Assembly: GCA_038049695.1 (NCBI GenBank)
Contig: CP142453.1
Location: 2,993,501-3,057,500, forward strand
Reading direction: 5' to 3'
DNA: 64,000 bases
From: Cinnamomum chago
Lineage: Eukaryota; Streptophyta; Magnoliopsida; Laurales; Lauraceae
Each line of letters starts with the position of its first letter. The first letter of the stretch is position 1. Below, in pieces: positions 24,351 through 36,604 of the stretch. The translations under genes and the position numbers were made by a program. The notes under the pieces were generated by a model. It was not told the DNA's origin and made no database searches. It saw only the letters and a list, made by a program, of their open reading frames with translations.

Positions 24351-25196
24351 CCCATTTCCCACTTCAATCTGAGACCCATTTCCCACTTCAATTGCAGAAG
24401 ATTCCTCATTCAACCTTGGGCCAAAGCTATGTGATTCAGATGAAGTACTTAAAGAACTTGATTTTGCCTTCTTTGGCCCTTCGCTAGTATAAGCACCCTC
24501 GTCACCTTTATCTGTGATCTCTGTCACAACAGATTCCACCCAGGGATTGTTGTTTATGAAAGGAATGGGTGGGAAGATGTCCTCTCGAGGAATGAAACGG
24601 ACCATTTCTTCCTCAGCAGAAGAAGATGCAGGAGAGGGAACTTGAGAAAGGCTTGTAATTCCAAGCATAACGCAAGGATCTTCCATAGTGAGAGGAGACC
24701 AGATACTGCCACTACCCAATTGGCCAAAGGCGAATCTCTCTGCATCCAAAGAATTATCAGGTTTGAAGTTATCATTACCACTGCAGGTCCTTTTTCTCTT
24801 GGCCTTGTTTACACAAGATTCCTTAGACGAACTCTACTCTAAGAACCTCTTCAAGCTCTTCCTCTTCTTCTTCCAAAAGCCTTCTTCAATTTCTCTTTTT
24901 CCATCCCAAAACGCTATTTGGGTGGAAATGGGAGATGGGATTCGAACATTTCTCCGAATGGAGTAAGTACTACTCTTTGCATCAAGTGGCTTCTCCACTG
25001 AAAGGCCAACAAGTCTCGAAGATTGGGATCGCAAGGTGGCTTTTTTTTTATTGAAACTGCAAGGGAGGTCCAATCTCTGTGTGCTCATCGAACCTAGTTT
25101 GTCCTGCAACTGGAAATGGCAAGCTTGGAGCTGCACGGAAGCCTCGCTTTTCAATCGGTGCCTCGGCGACGGTAGTGCATGACACCCAGCCAACAT
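24351..25196 (-). pseudogene. Truncated SCL28-like GRAS gene fragment
   Basis: Reads on the minus strand from ATG (25196-25194): MLAGC, PRHRLKSEAS, MSTQRLDLPCSF, VGLSVEKP, and later LGQLGSGSIW, EDPCVMLGIT, NNPWVESVVTEITD, SSSLSTSSESHSFGPRLNE. This is the variable N-terminal half of SCARECROW-LIKE 28-type GRAS transcription factors, from memory of the family. The frame stays continuous for about 280 codons but is interrupted by TAG at 24836-24834, after codon 120. At the 3' end a short IEVGNGS unit is duplicated, then the sequence leaves the family at TAG near 24350. The whole GRAS domain (LHR, VHIID, PFYRE, SAW) is missing. It is therefore a captured gene piece, not a working transcription factor. 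A 120-aa product is still possible. Confidence 0.75.
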
Positions 25197-25440
25197 CCTC
25201 TACACTCCTGGGTCTATTAGGATTTTAGGTTGGTGGGAGGGACAATGAGCTGGGATTGATTTAGGATTTCGGTGGGGTGATGGGAAATGGTATGGGGTTT
25301 GGGATTTTAGGAATTTCTGGTTGAAGAAGATTGGCTGTAGGGGTTGGAGAACAATTGATATGGATATGCAGACGAGAGAGGGAGAAGAGTCGATTTGGGA
25401 AAGCCAAGACACATCTTATATATGGAGGGGTAAATTCGTC
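25197..25440 (-). promoter_or_regulatory. Captured leader and core promoter of the SCL28 fragment
   Basis: Upstream of the fragment's ATG (minus strand) lie a pyrimidine-rich leader and a TATA-like CATATATAAGATG near 25425-25413. The capture therefore seems to include the donor gene's 5' UTR and core promoter. Whether it is active is unknown. Confidence 0.45.
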
Positions 25441-25470
25441 ATTTTCTATTTTCCATCACAGCCGTCTGTA

Positions 25471-25575
25471 TTTGCATTGTGATTAGAACTACATGTAGGT
25501 TTAGTACAAAATATAAAAGAACTAGGGGTGCTCGGGAAAATGACCAAAGTACATGCAGGTATTATGATATTTTCC
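25471..25575 (-). repeat. Right terminal inverted repeat of the Pack-MULE-like element
   Basis: Inverted partner of 24022-24127. On the minus strand it starts GGAAAATATCATAATACCTG. Confidence 0.75.
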
Positions 25576-26328
25576 CTTTTATATATATATAAGTATCATA
25601 AGCTACAATTCCTCCAATTAATCCTTATAAAAAGAATCAGTCAAACCCAAGAATTCACATAAAAACAATTAAAAATCTAATCTTTTATGATTTAACTTTA
25701 TTGAAAGTTGGGACAAGGCCTTGATGATGATGAAAGTTGAAACCAATAGTTTTCCATAGATTTGATAATAGCTTCTATGAAACACCCCACCCCCCCGCCC
25801 AAATATGAAAGACAGGTGAGAGGAGAAAATACAAATCAAATTCCGAAAAATGGGCATGAAAAAAAAAGAAGGAAATTTATAAACCTCACAATCACAACAG
25901 AAATCATAACACCCAAAAGACAGAAATTTACAATAGCATAGCATCAAAAAGCACCAAACTAGATATAATTAATACCATTTTACTCCTTAATCGATGGTAA
26001 TTAGACTTAATCTTCAATTAATTTGAATCAAGTTGCTTAATTTCAATCAGAAACCCCAAAATCTTATCCATCTACAATCAATCAACGTATAAGGAACGAA
26101 TCGCAAATAAATAGATGTCTCAATCATCCCTTTCTTCTTCCTTTCTCAACCCAAACGATGTCAGGTTTTGAGGTAAAGGATCTTCCCTACCCTACGAATT
26201 GAATTTCAATTCATCCCAGAAAGAAAATGAAGAGAAATCGAATCCATGGCCTCTAAAACTGCCCAGAATCCCCACATATGAAATCAAAAAGGAAGAAGAA
26301 GAAGAAAAACCCAAAATGCTATGCTTAC

Positions 26329-26460
26329 CAAAGATGACATTTACGAGGCGTTCGTCGAAGAGAGAGAGAGATGAACGTAAGCAAGAGAAGGAGAAGAAAG
26401 AGAGAGAGATGGGATCGTATGGAGGAGGAAAAGTTGAGAGAGAGAGAGAGAAAGAGGAAG
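26329..26460 (-). other. Probable 5' UTR first exon of the PP2C gene
   Basis: On the minus strand a GA/CT-rich leader ends in a near-perfect donor, CATCTTTG|GTAAGCAT (exon end 26329, GT 26328-26327). Spliced to the acceptor at 21700, the frame into IAAGPDVSPP stays open but I find no in-frame ATG in this exon. The one ATG in it (26340) would meet a stop just after the junction. The upstream limit is a guess; the intron would be about 4.6 kb. Confidence 0.5.
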
Positions 26461-26917
26461 GAAAAGCTGGGGCTCACCTAGATGCACGTAAGTTACATGG
26501 ATATTGTAAACGGGTGGAGCCCATGGGCCATGGGTTACCTGACTAAATGGGTCCAGGACTCTAGGTTCTGTTTTAACTGTGGGGTTTCTGGGACCCACCC
26601 AATTTAATTATTTATTTTTTCTCTTGGAGTTCCAATCTTTGAGGCTGGACTCATTCCTCCGGGCCCTAGGGAAGCCGTGCAAACACCCATGTGGCCCCGT
26701 TGGGATCCACCCAATTGAATTTAAGATTTTTCCAAAAGTCAAGAAGGGTGGCATGGGTCATGGGTGTCCTAAAATGGGGAACTTTGAAGAGAAACATTTA
26801 ACATATCCAATGATGATGAATTAAATTGGGCAGTGGATTTCAGCCAATTATTAGGTTGAACTAATTTAAGAGCCCATACTTAAAGAGTGTTTAAGATAGG
26901 GTATGGGGCTTATGGGT

Positions 26918-27075
26918 GGGCGATGCTCATGGGCAGGGACAATTTGGGCCAGATCAGAGCCTTTGGGTCAGGTCCAGATATATAATTTGGGCCCGTGGGC
27001 GATGCTCATGGGCAGGGACAATTTGGGCCAGATCAGAGCCTTTGGGTCAGGTCCAGATATATAATTTGGGCCCGT
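26918..27075. repeat. Perfect 79-bp tandem duplication
   Basis: 26918-26996 and 26997-27075 are identical by eye, each starting GGGCGATGCTCATGGGCAGG and ending TTTGGGCCCGT. The unit has the GGGCC-rich character of the hAT-like MITE family. Identity points to a recent event, or an assembly artefact. Confidence 0.9.
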
Positions 27076-28910
27076 ATTATTATGACATGAAACTAAGACA
27101 TGGAATATGCTATTAAAGACCCTAATGCACTAGCAGTGGTTACATAGTTTAAGTAATGTGCCCAATTTTATTTGTCATCAGGCTATTAGTAGGATTGTTG
27201 TAATTAAAGTTATGCTAGTTGCAAACTTTTTTACTAGTTTATGTATTTCAGTTTTTTTTATGATGAAGTAGTAATATGGACTATCATAATTAAAGCATGT
27301 TTGATAAGTCTCATCTAACTCAATAAGATTTATTTCAAATGGATGCTAGCGACAAAGGCCCGGGCTAAAAAGTGAGAATATATTTAGAATTAAAGTAAGA
27401 GAAAAGATATTATTTAATTGAAATAAAGAATATCATATAAATAATGGTGCATAAGTGTCATAATATGATAATGTAATATCATATGAATCTATAAACTAAA
27501 AATTTATGAAATAAGTATGTTTATGCAAAATAATAAATAATGAATTCTGCTTCAAACATAAAGGTGAATAATAAATAATGGGAGATACTCCTATGAGAGA
27601 TAAATTCCCACTAAACCATAACAACATTTCAAAAAAATAAATTCAACATCAAACCCAAGAAAAATATAAAAAAGCATAAAAAAGAAATAGGTAATTACAT
27701 TGAAAAGTGAGCTCCTCCTTATCTACATAAGATAACATTGTCTGAAATATTGTTCTTGTGTGGCTTTGCAAAACTCAAAACATCAAATTCCCCCTCTTAA
27801 GTCCAAACAAAATTTGTATGAAAAACTACATGTTTCTGTATGTGCTATTCAAAATCCCTCCTTCTATAGGTATATTGTATGGGAGTTTTGTTGGACAATG
27901 TACTTCATGTATCGTTTATTCATTTATCTTATACATTACCAGTGTACATTTAACTAATCCTTTCCTAAAACTATCCCTAACTAAACAATGCATCATCATC
28001 ATCATTAATTCATCATCTTAGCCTCATCCAATTCTTCAGACAATGTATTATTACGAATTGGTTCCAACAATATGGAGATCCCTGGTTGACTTAGATGACA
28101 CCAGGGGTGCAACTCCGGGTCGGTTAGTATTGGATCCATCCAAGTTCCATCTCTATTTTATGTAGGTAAATTTTGTGGGGATCATCATGGGTCACTGCAC
28201 TCTGGCCCATTTAGCTATTATGCCAAAATATAAAGTAGATCCAGTCAAGATCCAACCAATTTACAGAATCTACAAGCGTACAAGGGCTTTTGTGCCAACT
28301 ATGTCAGGTTGGGATGAGCATTTTAAGCATACATAGAACAAAGCCTAGCCTATTAGAGTGGTAGGGCAAGACGATAAGGTCTGGTTTACTCTACAACCAC
28401 AATCACAATTTGGACTGGGCTCATGTCAAGCTCCAGTTGGGCATGCCCCTGTGCATGCCCTATGTAGATTGAAACTTGATACAATTTAGATTATGTCATA
28501 AAACATTTTATCTCAACTCAAGTTGAACTGTAAATTGAGTAGCAGGAAAGACTTAGCAATTCATGAGCCTACTTCAAGGAGAAAGAAATATGTGCATGTG
28601 CCAGGAAAATAGAATTTATAAAACAAATCAAATAGAAAATGAATGGAAAAATACCAAACTGTTAAACCACCAAATTGTTTAAATGGTTTTATGTATGCAG
28701 GTGGGCCCTAAACCAACCCATTTAAATAGGTCAAGTGGTTGTGTGGGCTGACCTTAACTGACCCGTTTTTATTGGGGTCAGGTTCTCTTAACCCCATGGT
28801 TAGGATGAGAGATTTTAGGAAGTATTAGAATAGTGAGAGAGATTTTAGGGATGTAAACCATTAGAATAAGGAGAGAGATTTTAGGGGATGCAGATCTCTT
28901 ATCTCTTAAT

Positions 28911-28944
<34 letters not shown>
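28911..28944. repeat. (GA)n microsatellite
   Basis: About 16 GA dinucleotides, surrounded by several imperfect GAGAGATTTTAGG repeats over 28800-28985. Confidence 0.85.
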
Positions 28945-28951
<7 letters not shown>

Positions 28952-30582
28952 GCTTTGATGAAGGGGAGAGATTTTAGGAGACTGAGCCAAGCAAGGCCCA
29001 CTTGAAAGGCAAAGGCTCCCTAGCTATATTCTAACTTCTAAGTAACTTTTCTTAAAGGAGAATAATTGGGTGCTGAGGTGGCACCCCTCACAGCCCATGC
29101 ACCTCCCCCTTTGCTTTAATATATTTAATTAGACCTAATCTAAAAAATATATATTTTGTATGTGTGGTTCAAATAGACATTAGAGCACTCTTGAATTAGC
29201 ATTAACCCTAACTCGTAGTTCTTTGAAACATCATCATTATATTTTTATAACAAAGCAATTAAACTTTGACTGCCAAAGATGAATGATAAAGATGGTATGA
29301 TGCATTTGAATGTAAACAACAATCATTAAAGTAAGGGGATAATATAGAAATTGGCATTGATAAGTGGTTAGTGGCTGAAGCTCATCCCCACTAAATGATG
29401 ATGTTGATGACCATCCATCTAAAGTCTTAAGATTTAGTAGCTTACATTAATGGTAAAATTAGTCTAATCAATGACAGCTTAAACTCCCTTTTCATTGAAG
29501 AATATATTAGTGTTGGGCAAACGTAGAATCAAACTGTGATGCCCTGGAGTCCCACATCGACTATAGAGAAAAAAGTGACTGAAATTATATGTAGAGCTTT
29601 GCACCCTTATCTTGCATGAGGCCTTTGGGTTGAGGCCTAAATGAAACCAAACCGTAAAGCCCATGGGCCGAAGCAGACAATATTATACATGCGTGTAGGG
29701 TGGGGCGAAGAGTGTGGGCCCTTGGACCACAAACATAGGTGACAATACTGTGATCTATGGGGATATCCCCATAAAAAAAAAAAAAAAAAAACCTTGCCTA
29801 AGACTTGATTATTGAATTGATTATTACCCCTTGGGTTGGCTAAATCAAGCCCTAGCTTGGCCATTAAAGTCGTGACCTTTTCAAAATTGGGTCCTACCCT
29901 ACCATTGGGCTTTAGGACAAAAATATAAGCCCTTGCTTTGAGGGCCTTTGCGGCCAAGCCGGGCTGGGACCCCTCATCAAAGGTCGGATTGACAGCCCTA
30001 GGCCTGACATTTATTGCCCGTGTGAGGCTTGGGCCGGCTAAGCCTAGGTATGCTTCAGCCCGGCCCAGCTTGGGCCATGAACATCCCTTTATACATGGGC
30101 CCTTTCCCTCAATTCCCCTCATACTCATAGAGCCACTCTCAGCTAGGGGCTGCAAATGGGTTAGGTAGACCATGGGTCTTTATGAGTTGAACCCCAACCC
30201 ATATCATATCAACCTAATCCGACCCACATAACCTGTATCCTATATGAGTCAAGATGTTTAACTCAACCCAGCCCATGTCAAACAATAAGGTTATATTTGA
30301 GTTTGCTTGCAAGCAAAAACAAGCCCAACACAAGCTCAGCTCATTCCATACAAAATAAACTATTCTGGGCACCAAAAAGTGTTAAACCAGCACAGCATTT
30401 AAATGGATTTAGATATGTAGGTCAATCATAACCCAACCTTTTAAATGAGTTATATGAGTTATACAGGGTCATTCCCAGACTGACCCTTATAATTATGGGT
30501 TGAGTTTTCATGATACCTGCATTTATTGTTGGCAAGGTTACCTGGGCCAAATATGGGTCTACCAACTTAGGACAAATTTTGT

Positions 30583-30720
30583 TCACCTTCCCTTTAAAAT
30601 GTCCCCCCTTTTCTCCTTCATGCCCCCATTGTCACCTTCCCTTTAAAATGTCCCCCCTTTTCTCCTTCATGCCCCCATTGTCACCATCCCTTTAAATGTT
30701 CCCTCTTTTCTTCTTCATGT
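30583..30720. repeat. 49-bp tandem repeat, 2 full copies plus a partial one
   Basis: The unit starts TCACCTTCCCTTTAAAATG and ends CATGCCCCCATTG. Copies at 30583-30631 and 30632-30680 are identical; a third, diverged partial copy runs to about 30720. Confidence 0.85.
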
Positions 30721-31226
30721 TTCTCTCCTCCTCCTCCTCTTTTATTTAGTTGCCGGAATTCTTCTGTATCTATAGCTTTGACAGCCGTGCAGGACTCCTC
30801 TATAGAAGAAAGCTCCCTCCATTAAAAAAAAAAAGTGCCCTCTCAATTGAAGGTTCTTGCAGCTGTAATTGGCTCAAAGGTTTATTCACAACTTGCAATT
30901 ATACTGAAACAAATAGCCACAACTTTTGACTTTTAATATTCATTTCAATCTGCAATAGAAAACTGTGAAACATGTTAATTAGCAAATAGTGAGGCATTGG
31001 CTGTTAGCATCTCCTTTTAAGACACATGGTTATATTATTGTGAGCATAAAAAAAAACATAAAAAAAAAAGGTATTGGATGGCGTATGCTTGTTTACTTAT
31101 TCTTGTTGCATGTGACTACTATGATTTCTTAAATATTCCTTGAATTTAAGCAACTACCTTCTTGACATAAGCAAGTATTTTATTATATATTTATGAATAA
31201 TGATGTATGGTTTGAGTGAAGGTGTT

Positions 31227-31445
31227 TTTTTTTTTTTTTTTTTTGGCGAGCGTGTCAAGCCTCTTTAAAAACTGACTATACCTCTGGTCATATGAAGTCC
31301 CTGCCTCCCACATGCACTGGATAAGTCAGGCTTTTGCCTGAACAAATGGCCGCAAGGAGAGAGCGCAAGTTCGAAACCACGACCTATTATATTGTGGTTT
31401 GGGTTAAAGTGGGCCCACATATGGCCAAATTCTTTGCGGGCTCTG
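31227..31445 (-). mobile_element. tRNA-derived SINE-like element
   Basis: Read on the minus strand, a Pol III B-box-like GGTTTCGAACTT lies mid-element and the 3' end is an 18-base A-tail (T-run 31227-31244 on the plus strand). The A box is not clear and no target duplication is certain. Confidence 0.4.
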
Positions 31446-31625
31446 CTAATCATCCTCCGAAACAAAAGTGTAGTGCCATCAATTAGCAGTACACTTCAAT
31501 TAAAAGTGTAGTGCCATCAATTAGAATTTCATAAAAAAATATCTAATTTTCTTTCCATTTCACTTCTAAACAGACTCTAGAGTTCCACAAATTCCCACCA
31601 TCAAATAATTTGGACATATACATAT

Positions 31626-31753
31626 GGGCAATATTCAAGTGAGGGATTCCCTCACCATGTGTAGTGAGGGACTCCCCTTTTTGGGGAGGTTTCAAGTACA
31701 AAAGGGAGTCCCTCACCACACACGGCGAGAGAACGTCTCACTTGAATACCCCC
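31626..31753. mobile_element. Fold-back MITE (palindromic hairpin)
   Basis: The left arm starts ATATTCAAGTGAGGGATTCC and continues through GTAGTGAGGGACTCCC. The right arm, inverted, gives TATTCAAGTGAGACGTTCTC and GTGGTGAGGGACTCCC. The two halves form one long imperfect hairpin of about 128 bp. Flanks are TA-rich, so a TA or TAT target site is possible but ambiguous. Confidence 0.6.
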
Positions 31754-32514
31754 TATATATAAAAAAAATATAAGTTGAGGAAGTGTTTTCATAAGACATA
31801 AGGCCCAATTGAGAAAGTGATGCTCCATGGTTCTTGCTTGCTTACAAGTGAGAATAATTATGATATACTGTTTTTGTGGGGTTCTTTTGGCACAAGCCAA
31901 TTGCATAAATTTGTGGCATTTGCCCCTTGATGATTCCAATAATGCATCTGCATGACGCATTGAATCATAGACTATTGGCATTGGTTTCGTACCCACCAGA
32001 TTGTGATAGAGGCCACTAACACTATTGCCCACTTCCAATCAAATCCTAATGAATCTCGTATTGCTTGTGCCTCCCATGGATGTCTTTATCGTGAATTGGT
32101 TGGTGTGAGAAACTTTTTGAGGCACTAGCCGCCTGAGATTTTCAATTTCATCATCAATAAAGGTGGAACCCTTAAATTAAAGGTGCATACCGTAATTTAT
32201 AATTTTTCTACGGCTAATTATGCACAAGATTTGCTTCCAGTCTTATTTGTTTGGAGGTATTTTTGATAGAATATGAGGAGTTAGAGAATTTTTTATGCTA
32301 ATGTCATCAGGTCACTTCCGCATTTCAAATATCGTGTTTAGTTGCTGGAATTTTGAAAACTATTGACCTAAAAAGCCACATATAGTAGTTTCAATTCTCA
32401 GAAATTTAAACTTTTAAACTTTGGTTGGACTTTAACATTTGAAATTCTATTTGAGGACACAACACACGAAAAACTCCAAAACTCCAAATTCTCACAGTAT
32501 ATATATAGAATAAT

Positions 32515-32548
<34 letters not shown>

Positions 32549-34869
32549 GAGAATGCTGTGACACGAAAAAATCAATAATGACAAGAAACATCAGTTTAGG
32601 TGAAATGCAAACATATCGTATTGTATATAATAATTTTCTAGAATTTTTCCATGCTACTGTGATGAAGATATCAATGAATAATGATATGGGTTTTTATTTT
32701 TGATTAGTAAGATTCAATATGGCCACCCTTGAATTTCTAATGCACTTGAGCACTTGTAAATCCAACTCGCTAATTTATACATCGTACAACAGAGTAGAGA
32801 TCCTATGGTATGGATGTTTGTGCAATGAGATGATTCTATTTTTTTTTTTTTTATAGACATTCATTTCTATGAAAGAAAAAAAATCATGTATTTCTACCCC
32901 AGACAATGAAACCCGAAGTTTTTTCTATCAAGAAAAATTAGTTCATTTTTTTTTAAAACAAAATTCATGAGACGAATATGTTCCACCACAACGGCCAAAA
33001 AGACGAGCTGTATGAAACATCAAACTAATTTTCCTCTCTAGTGCAAATTCCTCTCATAGTATAAATGCACGTTTAGTGCGTGCACCAACCATTAATTTAT
33101 GCCCCACCTAATGCTTTGATTCATCTAGGTATGGACATATGATTTTACAGTGGCCTACAAATGCGTGCCACTCCTCCCATTGAGTTGCACTTGCTCTGAT
33201 AACGTGGATTGACTGATACTTGTCATTGTATATGCAAATGGGACAACTCTTTTAAAATCCCCATATAATCATCAAATCCTTACCGGGTCAGATTCCATGG
33301 CTGTCAGGTGTGGGGCTAGCTCTCAATACACTGTATAAAGGTACTGGTCCTCACAAGTCCCACCCCATGCACTGTGAGGTGCTGATGCCTTTCCTTCCCA
33401 TTCCTCACTACTTGAAAAAGCACCCTTGAAAACTAGGGAAAAACAGCCACTCTGCCATGTTTTGCAAGAAATAAACAAGTCAAGACACTAGTAAAAGTAA
33501 TTAAAAACATGTATAGTTGCTATAATAAAAGCTTAGCTTAGAAGATACAGAGGTTTTAAAATACAATCTAGCTGAATTTGTGGATATTGAGATAAAAACA
33601 TGTGTGGGTAGAGGCGTGTCTCAATGCCGTTCTCTGCGACCGCTTTAAAACCAGTCCTGTAGACGCGATGTCAAATACTGTATAAAATAATGAATTATCC
33701 TCTTCCATCACAAATGAATTTTAGAATGAATGGTAGCTCAGTGATGGATAAGATCCTACAAAAACAATCAAGAATCTCTCTCTCAAGATGCATGGAAAAT
33801 CCTCTCTCTCTCACTCTCTCCCTCTCTATCTATCTATATATATATATATATATATTGGATGATTTCCTGTATATGTTTCTAAGAGTCCGACGACAATCAT
33901 TTCTGCAGTGCAGGTGGGTCACTTCCTTTCCGGAAGCTTCTAATTTGGGCATATGAGTATGACAAAGTCCTTTTATGAAAGAAAAAGTTCAAAAATATTG
34001 ATTCTCAGCATCTTTCATGTAGTAAAATTTGTGGAACCTAATGATTCTATGAGATGTAATGGTCACATTTGCCAATCCTCAGGGAAAGGATTTTCTGTTT
34101 TTTACAAAATTGTGAAATACTCATCTTTTAGCAATGGTAGTAAATTTTCGACAACTTCTTTTTGGTACCAATTAAGGTGGGTAGGCCGTTGCGAGAAGCG
34201 GAGATCCCATTGATGCAGGAGTACTGAACAAGAGTATCATATAGCAGAGAAAAGATCACCCATATAGTAGGAGAGAATACCATTTGCACATACAAAGAAA
34301 AATGACCTAGGATCAAACTTTAGGCAGTTGAGTGAGAATGGACTCCCAACCACTGGGCTATCCTTTATTCTTAATTCTTAAAGGATTTGAAACATCGAGG
34401 ATTCTCAAGTCCAACTGGTATAGGATGTAGAAACCCTCAACTCGAAGAGAGAAGGTATATATAATCCTGTCTGAACTCCTCACCAATTACAAATCCTAAA
34501 TAATAAAATTCTTGTTCCAAAGACAGTGATGAATCCTCAAATCTGCATATTGTTCACCCATTACCCAACATGACTAATAATTTTGAGATTTGTCATTAGA
34601 AAATAAAATAACTTCATATGATTTTGCTAATTATCTCATCTAAATTGTGAGGCCATTAAATGGATGGCTTGTGGGTTAGAGTGCAAAGTGTTGATTTTAA
34701 TAGTCTATTTTATTACCAAATCGGATGGTTATTAACATTTATTGGACACATATTTTTTTTTTTTTGAGGAATTAAGCAATAAATCCTCTTATACGGGAGT
34801 GAGTTACTAAAACCCACAGTATATTCTACTATATGGAAAAATATGTTCCATTGTTTTGAAAAGCCAACA

Positions 34870-35110
34870 AAGAAACCCCGAGGGGTAATGCAATTGGATG
34901 GGACCACGGCTCTGAAACTAAAAGTTGTAGTTTTGAATTCGTGCTCTTTCCTTCGAGCTACTTGGTCAGGCAGGACTTCATGTGCTCGAGTGAATATTCA
35001 GTTCTCGAAGAGGTCAGACACCCTTGTCATAGAGGATGTGGAACTTTTTTTTCCCCTATCCAGAATTTATGAACAGCGTGTGCTTCCCACGATAAAAAAA
35101 AAAAAAAAGA
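34870..35110 (+). mobile_element. SINE-like element with A-tail
   Basis: Starts ACCCCGAGGGGTAATGCAA with an A-box-like part, a GACCACGGCTC word shared with the SINEs at 36319 and 37460, a weak B-box GTTTTGAATTC, and a poly(A) end (about 35095-35108). Degraded member of the family. Confidence 0.5.
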
Positions 35111-36318
35111 AGGCAAATACTCCCAAACACCCCATTTTTAGGACCCCTCCTTTTATATTCATTTAGGGAGGTCTCTTTCCGTATGCCTAGCCCTTCTTGA
35201 TTTGGTGCTACTAACTTAATGCTAATTTAGACATTAGTCATTATTAAATTTTATCATAAAGGTTTGCACCGTATATAGCCATTGCATTTTAAAGGCCTAG
35301 AACTAAGGTCTAGCTAGTATTTGCTTTATCCCTAATCCACCTTCAATCAACTTATCCGTGTAGTTTTGGATTCTATAAGGCTTGGACTCCTAAGAAGAAT
35401 CGTAGGGCTCCTCAACGTGGCTCATCAATGAAAGTTTAGATTGGTCAAAATATATAAATGGCTTTTGTATTTTAGTCCCTACCAAATTTTCCTCAAATAA
35501 TAGTTGAAAAAATTATTAAATTGATGAATGTGTACTTGAACTTGACATAATATTTCTATATTCTTATGTTTTATAAGTGATCCAAATAGCGAAAGGTCTA
35601 AATTCTACTGCCTATTTAGGTAATTCACTTGTATAGTGAAGTGAAGTGAATTGTCATTTTAAAAGAAAATAAAAAAAGATGGATCAAATAAAAAAACACC
35701 AAATCTCAAAGACCACTTCTTTTTCTTAAAAAAAGTAAAAAAGATATATTCTCATCCCACTGGATGACCAAAAGCCTTCTTCTTTTTATAAAAATAAAAC
35801 AAAACAAAATAAAACAAAATAAAAAAAGATGGCTTTTCATGCCACTAAATGTGATATTTAGCATCTTTTGTTTTATTTCTTGCACTCCACTCTACAAACA
35901 AATTACCCAAACAAGAATACCTATTTATTTAAAGGAATGTAGACCTGTTTCACAAGACTTATATGTTTAAGATAGAGCTGATAGAATACATTTGTTTGAA
36001 ACAAAACTAATTAAATTAGAAAAGATAAACTTGTCTATATGTAAAAGTTATATAGGAAACATTGTTATATAGTAAAAACAGTATAAACAAATGTATCATG
36101 AAACAAGAAGTAGCACGTGTAAATTTGTCATATCATAAACGTCACAAGGGCAAACTATAAAAAAAAAGGCACAATAAGTGGTCTGATATATTGCTTTACG
36201 TACATGCATGTATATTTAAGAAGTTACCTTTTAATTACCTCTTAAAAATGAAACAAAAGGTTAAACCTGATTAAATCATATATCCATGTATGCTCCGCCA
36301 AACAGCCTAAGCAATTAA

Positions 36319-36494
36319 CCCTGAGGGGTACCTCAGTTGGTCTAGGACTACGGTTTGCACCCGGAGGTTGTGGGTTTGAAATTGCTCTAATACACTGGGG
36401 CCACAGGAAAATTTTACCCGACTTTCTCTCCTGAGCCCGTAGGGATTATTCTGGTCCAAAAGACTGGGAACCCTACGTTATAAAAAAAAAAAAA
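36319..36494 (+). mobile_element. tRNA-derived SINE
   Basis: Begins CCCTGAGGGGTACCTCAGTTGG (A-box region) followed by GGACTACGGTTTGCACCCGG and the B-box-like GTGGGTTTGAAAT. It ends in a 13-base A-run. The same backbone appears at 58905-59076 (minus), 37460 and 34870. Confidence 0.65.
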
Positions 36495-36604
36495 TCTATT
36501 TGGAATAAGTTTTAAATCCAACTTGTCAAAAGCTAGAAAAAACAAAAAACAGAAGATTTTTCAAAAGCGTGACCACTGCCTGGGTACCATGTGAGGAGGG
36601 ATTA

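Larger units (their letters stand above)
24022..25575 (-). mobile_element. Pack-MULE-like element carrying an SCL28 gene fragment
   Basis: Two inverted terminal repeats of about 105 bp bound the segment: 24022-24127 and, inverted, 25575-25471. Both begin GGAAAA, then share AATACCTNCATGNACTTTGG, TCATTTT, TATTTTGTACTAAACCTAC and GTTCTAAT. Divergence is about 20 percent by eye. Long inverted repeats around a captured host gene piece with no transposase are the hallmark of Pack-MULEs. The expected 9-bp target duplication is not clear (T-run on the left, cttttatat on the right). The element lies in the PP2C first intron with the captured fragment on the PP2C strand. Confidence 0.75.
26600..30582. 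other. Gene-free repeat-rich stretch
   Basis: Contains the 79-bp tandem duplication (26918-27075), a (GA)n tract (28911-28944) flanked by reiterated GAGAGATTTTAGG words, a poly(A) tract near 29774-29791, and a degraded GGCCC-rich hAT-family piece ending CATGAACATCCCTTTA at about 30075-30092. I see no gene. Confidence 0.5.
30721..36318. other. Gene-free stretch with scattered small elements
   Basis: AT-rich with no supported gene. It holds two SINE-like elements, one fold-back MITE and microsatellites at 32516-32545 (TC) and about 33803-33855 (CT, then AT). Short frames here are low-complexity or repeat-derived. Confidence 0.5.

Noticed and set aside
24013-25584. 9-bp target-site duplication for the Pack-MULE-like element
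   Set aside because: The flanks are a T-run and cttttatat, which agree at only about six of nine positions in low-complexity sequence, so I do not claim it.
29637-30173. 178-codon minus-strand frame
   Set aside because: It runs through GGCCC-rich repeat DNA and a poly(A) tract (a run of Phe); no domain.
34718-34735. Possible tRNA genes around Pol III box-like motifs (34870, 36319, 37460, 56424, 59076)
   Set aside because: None forms a cloverleaf with proper stems; A-tails and target duplications show they are tRNA-derived SINEs.
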